Of a stretch of 19,355 bases of DNA, positions 1-7,065 are shown one piece after another; within the stretch, counting starts at the first letter, position 1, and every line of letters begins with the position of its first letter. The notes beneath the pieces were generated by a model. That model saw only the letters and a program-made list of their open reading frames with translations, was not told the origin of the DNA and did not search any database. This DNA comes from UMGS1783 sp900555065. GTDB lineage: Bacteria > Bacillota > Clostridia > Oscillospirales > UMGS1783. The position numbers were made by a program, and so were the translations under genes. The stretch lies in assembly GCA_937991645.1 (NCBI GenBank), contig CALKPL010000003.1:1-19355 (forward strand). Direction: 5' to 3'.

Positions 1-1150
1 GCAGCAGCGGCACGCACTTGTACTCCACCGCCGCGTCTACAAACGCGCGGCTGTATGACACCAGGTCTTCCGTTCGGCCGCTCTCCTGCGACACTGCCTC
101 CTGCAGGGATGCGCGGCGCGCGCCCAGAAGCTGGTCGCCTACCTGTTCCAGAAGGTTCCGGGATGCGTCTACCGTGACGATTGTATTGTCCGCCATTCTC
201 GAATAGACGGGCTCTGAAACTACAGGCATCTCTTCCAGCAGCGCTTCCTCTGAAGCGGCGGACGCTTCGGCTGTTTCCGTCAAAGCCGCGCTTTCTGTTT
301 CCGCCGCGCTCTCCTGCGCTGCCGACGATTCCTGCAGGGCCGCGGAACCGGATGTGCCCGCTGTCGTATCATCGTTCTGTCCCGCCGGTTCCGCTGTGTT
401 TGTCACGGATGCTTCCCCGCCGAGCGCCGCTCCCGCGGCTTCGGCTATTGCATCGGCCTGCAGCGGCGCACCGGTACCTGTTGCCGGCGCCTGCGCCGTT
501 GTCATTGCCGTGTTGTCCTCTTCTTCAACCGTATTTTCCATTATGGGCGGCTGTGTCGCCTCTGATTCCGTCGCACCGGCATTTGCGGGTTCTCCGATTG
601 TGCCGTCCCATGTCTGCCCGGGAAGCTCAATGGCAGTTTCGGCTTCCACTGCCGGCAGGGGCACGCTGACCACACGGTCCAGAGTCGGCGCCATCGTGAT
701 CTTCAGCCCGTTCTGTTCATACTGCACCGGCGTATTCGCCGTCAGCGTCGACGGCAGCTTCAGCTCGCCCGAGCCGTTCTCCGTCCGGTACGCGATCCCC
801 GTTTCATTCGACGTAATCAGCTCTTTCCCGTAGTCCTGCTTTTCTCCATTCTCGTCCTCGTACCAGATATCCTCCGCAAACAGATACGCCGTTCGCGTCC
901 CGTCCGCATTTTCAAACACCGCCATGTTCTCCTGGACTTCCTCGTCCCGCACGCGGCGCACATGATTTCGTTCGTCCAGCATCGCCGGCGTCAGCTCCAG
1001 CGGAATCTCGCTGTACGGCACGCCCAGCTCCGTTGCCGGCTCCGCTAAAACCGCTTCTTCCGCTTCCAGTATCTGTGTTGCGCCCGCCTGCGTTATCAGC
1101 AGTACCGCGATTGCCAGTAAACTGACGCCTTTTAACATCCTCTTTTTCAT
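1..1150 (-). CDS. Secreted wall-associated or RHS-like protein, N-terminal part (runs off left edge)
   Basis: An open frame of 383 codons starts at ATG 1150 and reaches the window edge without a stop. GGGAGAGG lies eight bases upstream of the ATG. Residues 1-24 form a signal peptide: a KKR n-region, a hydrophobic core at about 7-20, and likely cleavage after AGA. Residues about 40-165 contain a block (DGTRTAYLFAEDIWYEDENG) resembling the region that precedes RHS/YD-repeat or DNRLRE domains in clostridial surface proteins. This resemblance is from memory. Residues about 185-305 are a low-complexity Ala/Glu/Thr/Ser linker with no cysteines, probably disordered and extracellular. Order returns from about 310. 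The enzymatic or adhesive part must lie beyond the window, so function is open. Secretion is well supported; the RHS-like label is a guess. Confidence 0.7.
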   Translation of the reverse strand, partial: MKKRMLKGVSLLAIAVLLITQAGATQILEAEEAVLAEPATELGVPYSEIPLELTPAMLDERNHVRRVRDEEVQENMAVFENADGTRTAYLFAEDIWYEDENGEKQDYGKELITSNETGIAYRTENGSGELKLPSTLTANTPVQYEQNGLKITMAPTLDRVVSVPLPAVEAETAIELPGQTWDGTIGEPANAGATESEATQPPIMENTVEEEDNTAMTTAQAPATGTGAPLQADAIAEAAGAALGGEASVTNTAEPAGQNDDTTAGTSGSAALQESSAAQESAAETESAALTETAEASAASEEALLEEMPVVSEPVYSRMADNTIVTVDASRNLLEQVGDQLLGARRASLQEAVSQESGRTEDLVSYSRAFVDAAVEYKCVPLL

Positions 1151-1499
1151 GATATGTCCTCTCCCTGTTGTCTTGATTGTCTTTTGCTTTTTCAGTCTAA
1201 CGTATTAGCGTTGTAACTATTATCACATATACGAAAAGATTTTACAATAGTTAGTTAACACATAATTCATTTTCGTGAATTTTGCCTAGTAATATCTGGA
1301 TTAAATTCAATTTATAACCATTGCAATAAAGTAAATAGTATTTTACTGCATTATCCGTTATTTATAATTAAAAATTTTTACTAGTATTAATGGATTTACT
1401 AAAAAATTTCCACGTCGCATATACAAAAGTTTTCCAAAGACAGACCATAAAAAACAGCCGTGCATTCGTTTGGTTGCACAATATGGATGGCGTAATCGC
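1151..1499. other. AT-rich gene-free spacer
   Basis: No convincing gene lies between the secreted protein and the aldolase terminator. The stretch is much richer in A+T than its surroundings. Besides the promoter at 1219-1247 it holds two short inverted repeats upstream of that promoter: AATTCA/TGAATT (1264-1269 and 1276-1281) and AGTAAA/TTTACT (1330-1335 and 1342-1347). Either could be a regulator site, but nothing identifies a protein. Confidence 0.5.
1219..1247 (-). promoter_or_regulatory. Sigma-A-type promoter of the secreted protein gene
   Basis: On the minus strand, -35 TTGTAA (1242-1247) is followed by a 17-base spacer and -10 GATAAT (1219-1224) preceded by TGT, an extended -10. It sits about 70 bases upstream of the ATG at 1150, leaving an untranslated leader of roughly 60 bases. 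Confidence 0.65.
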
Positions 1500-1532
1500 A
1501 AAAAAGCCGGCAGGGCATTGCCCTGCCGGCTT
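1500..1532 (-). terminator. Intrinsic terminator of the aldolase gene
   Basis: A perfect 13-bp stem (1504-1516 with 1520-1532) has a three-base loop. Read on the minus strand it is followed by six T (1500-1505, overlapping the stem foot). It lies about 40 bases after the aldolase stop codon. Confidence 0.9.
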
Positions 1533-1571
1533 GTCGGCACGATTGCTTTCATGCCGTAGTTTTTACGGGAA

Positions 1572-2603
1572 TTACGCTTTTCGAAACATCGTTCTGCCTG
1601 CGGAATGCAGGTCATGGCAAGCTTCCACCACACGCAGCGCCATATTTTTCTCCGCTTTTTTCATATAGGAGCGGGGGTCGTATACCTTCTTTTCACCCAC
1701 ATCCCCGTCCACTTTGAGCACGCCGTCGTAGTTTTCAAACATATGCGCGGCAATGGGGCGTGTAAACGCGTACTGCGTATCCGTGTCCACATTCATTTTA
1801 ATCACACCGTAGTGAAGCGTCTCTTCTATCTCGTCCTTGCCGGAACCGGAACCGCCGTGGAACACATACAGGAATTTGGCGTCCTCACCATATTCTTTTT
1901 TAAGCGCGGCCTGCCCATCCCGCAGCACCTTGGGATTGAGTTTTACATTCCCCGGCTGATATACGCCGTGCACATTTCCAAATGTTGCGGCGAAGATAAA
2001 CTCGCCCTTCCCGTGCAGCGCGCCGTAGAGCTTGAGCATATCCTCCGGCGTGGTATACAATTCATCATGCGGAACGCCGCTGTTGTCTTCGCCGTCTTCT
2101 TCCCCGCCAACGACGCCGGATTCGACCTCCAGAATAATGTCGTTTTTCGCGCAGCGTTCCAGAAGCATCTGTGAAATTTCAATGTTTTTACTGAGGGGAA
2201 CGTCCGATCCGTCAAACATATGGCTGCTGAACAGGTTGCTTTCGCCGCGGGCACGGCGGCGTTCCGTCTCTTCAATCAGAGGGATGAGGAAAGAATCTAT
2301 CTTGCTTTGTTTGCAATGGTCGGTATGGATAGCGACATATATATCGTAATACTGGGCCATCAGATGTATATGGTTCGCCAGCGCGATTGCGCCTATGACG
2401 CTGTCGTTCACATCCGTCCCAGACGCGTGCGCGCCGCCGCCGGTAGATACCTGAATGATACCGTCCGACTTGGCTGCGGCAAGCCCTTTCAGCACGGCGT
2501 TGACTGTCTCCATATTGGATATATTAAAGGCGGGATAGGCGTAATGGTTCTCCGAAGCGTTTTTCAGCATTTGCTTATACTGTTCAAAATTGACAACGGG
2601 CAT
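1572..2603 (-). CDS. fba: Fructose-bisphosphate aldolase, class II
   Basis: This 343-residue protein is a class II (zinc-dependent) aldolase of the longer FbaA-like type. It cleaves fructose 1,6-bisphosphate to dihydroxyacetone phosphate and glyceraldehyde 3-phosphate in cytosolic glycolysis and gluconeogenesis. The family signature HTDHC (residues 93-97) carries the catalytic Asp95 and zinc ligand His96. Further zinc ligands are His212 in NVHGVY and His249 in VFHGGSGS. The phosphate-binding NVDTD segment begins at Asn271. A Gly/Glu-rich loop (ESGVVGGEED, from 161) is typical. The start is ATG 2603 with AAGGAAG nine bases or so upstream. It has its own promoter (2636-2664) and terminator (1500-1532), so it appears monocistronic. 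All expected active-site residues are present and the length is normal. Confidence 0.97.
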   Translation of the reverse strand: MPVVNFEQYKQMLKNASENHYAYPAFNISNMETVNAVLKGLAAAKSDGIIQVSTGGGAHASGTDVNDSVIGAIALANHIHLMAQYYDIYVAIHTDHCKQSKIDSFLIPLIEETERRRARGESNLFSSHMFDGSDVPLSKNIEISQMLLERCAKNDIILEVESGVVGGEEDGEDNSGVPHDELYTTPEDMLKLYGALHGKGEFIFAATFGNVHGVYQPGNVKLNPKVLRDGQAALKKEYGEDAKFLYVFHGGSGSGKDEIEETLHYGVIKMNVDTDTQYAFTRPIAAHMFENYDGVLKVDGDVGEKKVYDPRSYMKKAEKNMALRVVEACHDLHSAGRTMFRKA

Positions 2604-2635
2604 ACAGACACTTCCTTTTTCGTAATACTTGGTTT

Positions 2636-2664
2636 ATTATAACATTTTTACCGGCGCATTACAA
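2636..2664 (-). promoter_or_regulatory. Promoter of fba
   Basis: On the minus strand, -35 TTGTAA (2659-2664), a 17-base spacer, and a perfect -10 TATAAT (2636-2641) preceded by TGT. This is a strong housekeeping promoter squeezed into the 68-base gap after the acetyltransferase gene, giving a leader of about 25 bases. Confidence 0.85.
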
Positions 2665-2671
2665 GATTCCG

Positions 2672-3229
2672 TTACAACTGACGTATCACGCGGCACGGAT
2701 TCCCCACTGCGACGACGCGTGCGGGAAGACTCCTAGTAACGACGCTTCCCGCCCCGATTGTCGTACCGTTTCCGATATGAACGCCGGGCAAAATCGAGAC
2801 GCCGCCGCCGATCCACACATCGTCGCCAATGGTGACGGGACGGGCGTATTCCAAGCCTTCCGCGCGCTGGTCTGTATCCAGCGGATGGCCGGCCGTGTAA
2901 ATGCCGACGTTTGGCGCAATAAACACATGATCGCCAATGATGACTTTTGCAGCGTCCAATATCACCAGATTGTGATTGGAATAGAAATTCCTGCCGATCT
3001 CAATGTTATAGCCATAGTCGCATTGGAAGGGCTGTTCGATTACAAACCCATCTCCGACTGCGCCAAGAAGCGAGCGGATCAGCCGTTCCCGCTCAGCGCG
3101 CTGGGTCGGGCGCAGACGGTTGTATTCCCACAAAATCTCTTTGGCGGCGTCCCGTTCGCGGATGAGCTCGGGATCGTAATTGGCGTTGTAGAGCATACCT
3201 CTTGCCGCTTTTTCCTTTTCGGTCATCAT
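2672..3229 (-). CDS. Sugar O-acetyltransferase (LacA/Maa/NodL type, left-handed beta-helix)
   Basis: This 185-residue protein matches the maltose/galactoside O-acetyltransferase family, which transfers acetyl from acetyl-CoA to a sugar hydroxyl. The N-terminal segment (about 5-60) is the family's helical cap (MLYNANYDPEL, then a charged helix). From about residue 70 come hexapeptide repeats of the left-handed beta-helix (IGDHVFIAP, IGDDVWIGGG, IGNGTTIGAGSVV). His115 in YTAGHPLD is the expected catalytic base. The C-terminus ends with the usual AVGNPCRVIR. Two ATGs are adjacent (3229 and 3226). AAGGA lies three bases before the first and six before the second, so 3226 is slightly favoured. The gene follows the flavodoxin gene by 51 bases and is probably cotranscribed. 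The natural acceptor sugar cannot be told from sequence. Confidence 0.92.
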   Translation of the reverse strand: MMTEKEKAARGMLYNANYDPELIRERDAAKEILWEYNRLRPTQRAERERLIRSLLGAVGDGFVIEQPFQCDYGYNIEIGRNFYSNHNLVILDAAKVIIGDHVFIAPNVGIYTAGHPLDTDQRAEGLEYARPVTIGDDVWIGGGVSILPGVHIGNGTTIGAGSVVTRSLPARVVAVGNPCRVIRQL

Positions 3230-3249
3230 ACGTCCTTCTCTCTGTACGA

Positions 3250-3273
3250 CGGGGAGGGGTCGCCCCCTCCCCG
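3250..3273 (-). other. Intercistronic GC hairpin
   Basis: A perfect 10-bp stem (3250-3259 with 3264-3273) with a four-base loop lies between the flavodoxin stop and the acetyltransferase ribosome binding site. It has no T tract on either strand, so it is more likely an RNA-stability or attenuating structure than a full terminator. Confidence 0.5.
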
Positions 3274-3280
3274 CATGATT

Positions 3281-3901
3281 TCAGCGAATAAAATTTGTGG
3301 ATATGCGTTGTTCCGGCGCGGGACGATTGATCCCGGCCGCCCGCCCGGCTTCAATACACCTGAGCAGCCATGCCATATTGCGGCCCAGCGTACGCATAAT
3401 CTGCAGGCCTTCTGCATCCTGACGCACCTCTTCCGGGCTGTTGCCGTGCACAGAGTTCCAGTACTGCGACGACACGACGGGCATATTGCTGATTGTAAAA
3501 TATTTGTTCAGCTGATCAAATGAAGCAGAAGCGCCGCCGCGGCGGCAACTGACAACACATGCACCGGGTTTATAGGCGAATTTTGCGCCGCCCGCATAAA
3601 AGCACCGGTCCAAAAACGAGGTGATGTTCCCTGACGCCGACGCATAGTGCACCGGACTGCCAAAGATGAACCCGTCGCTCTGCGCGGCCTTTTCAATCAC
3701 AGTATTGACCAGGTCCTTCTCAAAAATGCATTTGCCCAGCTCCCGGCACCGTTTGCAGCCCATGCAGCCCGTCTGCGGCTGTTTGATATGGAATATCTCC
3801 GTCTCCACGCCGCAGCGTTCCAATTCGTCCGACACCTCTTTAAGCGCCGTATAAGTACAGCCGGTTTCATGCGGGCTGCCGTTGAGTAATAATACTTTCA
3901 T
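3281..3901 (-). CDS. Flavodoxin-fold FMN reductase, iron-sulfur flavoprotein-like
   Basis: This 206-residue protein has the NADPH-dependent FMN reductase/flavodoxin fold. The N-terminal strand and phosphate loop are MKVLLLNGSPHETGCTYTAL. The FMN-contacting GSPVHYASASGNITSFLDR segment follows at about residue 81. A compact cluster Cys46-X2-Cys49-X2-Cys52-X5-Cys58 fits the CX2CX2CX4-7C pattern that binds a 4Fe-4S cluster in Isf-type iron-sulfur flavoproteins. It is probably a cytosolic electron carrier or reductase with unknown partner. The start is ATG 3901, with AAGGAGG seven bases upstream. It begins 27 bases after the LTA-synthase-like gene with no visible promoter, so the two are probably cotranscribed. 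The fold is certain; cluster binding is inferred from cysteine spacing. Confidence 0.88.
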   Translation of the reverse strand: MKVLLLNGSPHETGCTYTALKEVSDELERCGVETEIFHIKQPQTGCMGCKRCRELGKCIFEKDLVNTVIEKAAQSDGFIFGSPVHYASASGNITSFLDRCFYAGGAKFAYKPGACVVSCRRGGASASFDQLNKYFTISNMPVVSSQYWNSVHGNSPEEVRQDAEGLQIMRTLGRNMAWLLRCIEAGRAAGINRPAPEQRISTNFIR

Positions 3902-3928
3902 ACCGCTGCCTCCTTAATTGTTTTCATA

Positions 3929-6190
3929 TCATTTTATGTGCGCATAGTAATCATAATCCAGGATTTTGCTGGAGACCTTGAATTTATTGTTCGTCACCTT
4001 TTTCATGGACTCTACATAGTCGTCGCTTACGACGGCGTCCGACGCGGGCATCCACTCCTCTGTCACAGAGTTGTACATGCCGTACTCAGTCATAAAGCTT
4101 GCATTGCTGAACAGGACCATGCCGGGCGATGTGGAGAGTATATCTCTGCCCATCAACAGGCGAGAATCATATTCCACACCGAACAGGTTCAGCAGCGTCG
4201 GCAGGATGTCCACGCTCGAACAGAGCTTATCAACGTAAACGGGCTGCTCCATGGAACCGCTCCACAAAATCAAGTTGCTCTTATAAAGCTCAAAGTTCTC
4301 CTCTACGACATGGCCGGCGAGCTCGTCAATATACTGCTTTTCAAGCCCGTAAGGATAGTGGTCCGGCGAGAGCATGATGACCGTATTATCCAGTTTCCCA
4401 GCCGCTTCGAGCTGGGCAAGAAGATTTTCCATTGCCTTGTCAAGCTCTATATTGCAGGCGAGATATGCCTTTGACGGCTCGCTCAAATCAAGGTGCTGCA
4501 CAGCGCCCCTGTTCTTCTGCGCCATCATATTGCCTTCAAAATTGTAGTTCATGTGCCCGCTGACCGTCAGATAATAGACATGGAATTTCGGCTCGTTGAT
4601 ATATTCCGGAACGGTGACTTCCATCATCTCCAGATCTGATTCAGGCCAAGTCGTCGCAATTTCCAGGCCATTGCCGACGCCTTTGTAATCATAGCCCATA
4701 TTGGGATGCGATACGTCCCTGTGATAGTAGTCGTACGTATGATCGTGATAGGCTTTGGTCACATAGCCCTCCCCGGCGAGAACATTGCCCATACAGAACA
4801 TCATATTGTTTCCGTTCAGACCCGCGCGGTAAAAGCTCCACACGCCCGGCTTGGGATAGAGTCCGGTACAGGCGACGTATTCGCCGTCAAGCGTGCTGAC
4901 GCCCCATATGGGATTGTAAAAATTCTCAAATACAAAACCGCTGTTTACAAGCTTGTACAGCGTGGGCGTAAGCTCCAGATCAACAGCCAGATATGAAAAG
5001 CTTTCGGCTGTGATCATGATGAGATTATAGTCTTTAAACATTCCCGTATATTCGTTTTTGTCAGACGGGATTTCGCTGCGGAAATACTTGTGGAGGTTGA
5101 TAATGTTTTCATCCTGCTCCTCCTGTATCAGCCGGTCAAAGTCAATCGCCATTATATTCGGCGAAGTATCAATCGGCTCAGGCTCCTCCGGATCGTCCGG
5201 CGGCAGGATTTCCGGAATATCAGGCTGGTCAATTTCGCCCACCGGCTCGTTTTCATAGCCTACGATATATCGCTTCACATCCAGGCGCATACCCGTCATA
5301 ATCCCGAGCTTGTTCATCGTCATATCCACGGGGCCCTGGGTATAGTAAAGGTCATAGGGCGTGTATGGCTCTTTGCCAAAACACAGGAGCAGGAGCAGGC
5401 CGGCAAAAAAGGAGACGACAGCGATCCCCCCGCGCAGCAGGACCCGCTTCCAGTTCTTTCGCGCAAAGTCCATGTGTTTTCCGTACATACACAGAATTAA
5501 AAACGGAATCAGGAGCAAAAGCAAGTACGGAACATTCCGGAATATTGCGGTAAACATCTGGCCCGCAAAATTTCCCATCACCTGGCCGGTTCCTACCGTG
5601 ACGGAGTAGAAAGTCACGTATGTCTTAAAGATATAAAAATACACCTGCTGCGTACCGTAGAATAAAAACACGGCAAAAGAGAGGACCTTTGCGATGATAA
5701 AATTGACGCGGCGGCTGAAAAAACTGCACAGAAGCGCTAAAATAGCGCCGTAGAAAACAGAGTAATACAGCGGGAAGAAAAACGACGTCGCCTCACTGCG
5801 GTAGGAAACGAGTTTGACCACCAGTTCGTCATAGGCCAGCATCAGAATGAAAAACAGCAATACGGACGCGGGCCGCACCTTTTGATAAAGACGTTTCAAC
5901 ACGGCATAGGCTGCCTGGGCGCGCGGACCGCAGGCAGATGCGACAGTCCTGTCCGAGGCTGGTTCGTCAGCCGACCGGCCGATAGATTCCGCGTCGGGTT
6001 CTGCGGACGCGCGCTGCGTATCCTTCTGCGCGGAAGGAGGCGTGGTTTCTGTATCCAAAACGCGATCTTCCGGCAGGTTCTGGACGCGCAAAGGTTCCGG
6101 CTGCGGCGCTTCCGGTTCCTGTTTGGCACGGTTCGCCGCAGTCTGTTTTCTTACCTCTATTTTCTTTTGAATTCGTTTGTTCCTGGCCAT
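3929..6190 (-). CDS. LTA synthase family membrane sulfatase
   Basis: This 753-residue protein has the LtaS architecture: about five membrane helices (roughly 107-127, 138-158, 164-184, 214-236, 252-271) followed by an extracellular alkaline-phosphatase/sulfatase domain (about 385-700). In LtaS enzymes this domain moves glycerol phosphate from phosphatidylglycerol to a growing teichoic acid or glycolipid. Likely metal and nucleophile residues are Glu396 (ITAESFS), Thr433 (VSTLDGE) and Asp610-His611 (SPDHYPYG). Unusual points are a cytosolic N-terminus of about 100 residues, basic then Glu/Pro-rich, and an acidic Pro-rich linker at about 319-343. The start at ATG 6190 has GATGAGG five bases upstream. 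A weak promoter (TTGTAA, 19-base gap, TATCAT) may overlap the end of the exonuclease gene. The substrate polymer is not known; an arabinose- or phosphoglycerol-transferase variant of the superfamily is possible. Confidence 0.88.
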   Translation of the reverse strand: MARNKRIQKKIEVRKQTAANRAKQEPEAPQPEPLRVQNLPEDRVLDTETTPPSAQKDTQRASAEPDAESIGRSADEPASDRTVASACGPRAQAAYAVLKRLYQKVRPASVLLFFILMLAYDELVVKLVSYRSEATSFFFPLYYSVFYGAILALLCSFFSRRVNFIIAKVLSFAVFLFYGTQQVYFYIFKTYVTFYSVTVGTGQVMGNFAGQMFTAIFRNVPYLLLLLIPFLILCMYGKHMDFARKNWKRVLLRGGIAVVSFFAGLLLLLCFGKEPYTPYDLYYTQGPVDMTMNKLGIMTGMRLDVKRYIVGYENEPVGEIDQPDIPEILPPDDPEEPEPIDTSPNIMAIDFDRLIQEEQDENIINLHKYFRSEIPSDKNEYTGMFKDYNLIMITAESFSYLAVDLELTPTLYKLVNSGFVFENFYNPIWGVSTLDGEYVACTGLYPKPGVWSFYRAGLNGNNMMFCMGNVLAGEGYVTKAYHDHTYDYYHRDVSHPNMGYDYKGVGNGLEIATTWPESDLEMMEVTVPEYINEPKFHVYYLTVSGHMNYNFEGNMMAQKNRGAVQHLDLSEPSKAYLACNIELDKAMENLLAQLEAAGKLDNTVIMLSPDHYPYGLEKQYIDELAGHVVEENFELYKSNLILWSGSMEQPVYVDKLCSSVDILPTLLNLFGVEYDSRLLMGRDILSTSPGMVLFSNASFMTEYGMYNSVTEEWMPASDAVVSDDYVESMKKVTNNKFKVSSKILDYDYYAHIK

Positions 6191-6247
6191 AGCAACCTCA
6201 TCATATACATTTATATATTTATATGATACCGATCTATCTCAATTATT

Positions 6248-7006
6248 TTACAACGAAAGGTCCATTTCAAGACAGATCGGGCAATGGTCGCTCCCATATA
6301 CCTCCGAGAGGATCGAACTCTCCGTAACCCGGTCACGTATCCGGTCGGAGACAAGGAAGTAATCAATCCGCCAGCCGGCATTCCTGCCGCGCGCCCCGCC
6401 CCGGTACGACCACCAGGAATATGCGCCGGCGACGTCCGGATATAGATAACGGAATGTATCGGTAAAACCGGCTTCCAGCAGCTGAGTAAATTTACCGCGT
6501 TCCTCATACGAAAAACCGGGGTTGCCTATATTCTGCGCCGGGTTTTTTAAGTCGATCTCCGCATGGGCCACGTTGAGGTCGCCGCACAGGACGACCGGTT
6601 TCTTGCGGCTCAGCCTGCACAGATATGCGCGCAACGAGTCCTCAAACGCCATGCGGTATTCAATTCTGGCGAGCTCCGGGCGCGCATTTGGCGAATAGCA
6701 GGTAACCATATAAAAATCGGCGTATTCCGCCGTAATGACGCGGCCCTCTTCATCGTCAAGCGCGTCGATCCCATAGGCGACGGAAACGGGCTGCGCCTTT
6801 GTAAACAGAGCTGTGCCGGAATAACCCTTTTTCTGCGCGCTGTTCCAGTATTGATGATAGCCGATAAAGTCCAGGTCCACATCGGCACGGGTGCATTTAA
6901 TCTCCTGCAGGCACAGTATATCGGCGTTGATGATTTCGAGAAAGTCCTCAAAGCCTTTCTTGATACAGGCGCGAAGCCCATTGACATTCCATGACACACA
7001 CCGCAT
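6248..7006 (-). CDS. xth: Exodeoxyribonuclease III (AP endonuclease, ExoA/XthA family)
   Basis: This enzyme cleaves 5' to abasic sites and removes 3' blocking groups in base excision repair. All family blocks are seen in order: SWNVNGLRACIKKGF at the N-terminus, LCLQEIKC with the metal-binding Glu, YSPNA, the CGDLNVAH block with catalytic Asp and Asn, GAYSWWSYR, RIDYF, and the C-terminal SDHCPI with catalytic His. The predicted protein is 252 residues, normal for the family. I chose ATG 7006 because AGGG lies five bases upstream of it. An in-frame ATG at 7018 has no ribosome binding site and sits against a terminator hairpin. No separate promoter is visible. Expression may depend on readthrough of the 7023-7053 hairpin from the ATPase gene. 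Confidence 0.95.
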   Translation of the reverse strand: MRCVSWNVNGLRACIKKGFEDFLEIINADILCLQEIKCTRADVDLDFIGYHQYWNSAQKKGYSGTALFTKAQPVSVAYGIDALDDEEGRVITAEYADFYMVTCYSPNARPELARIEYRMAFEDSLRAYLCRLSRKKPVVLCGDLNVAHAEIDLKNPAQNIGNPGFSYEERGKFTQLLEAGFTDTFRYLYPDVAGAYSWWSYRGGARGRNAGWRIDYFLVSDRIRDRVTESSILSEVYGSDHCPICLEMDLSL

Positions 7007-7022
7007 AGAATCCCTCATTTAC

Positions 7023-7053
7023 AAAATTGGCCTGCCGGTACAGGCAGGCCAAT
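7023..7053 (-). terminator. Terminator after the calcium ATPase gene
   Basis: An 11-bp perfect stem (7026-7036 with 7043-7053), with a six-base loop, is followed on the minus strand by a short run of four T. It starts 13 bases after the ATPase stop. The short T tract suggests partial termination, which would let some transcripts reach the exonuclease gene. Confidence 0.75.
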
Positions 7054-7065
7054 CCTTACTCAGTT

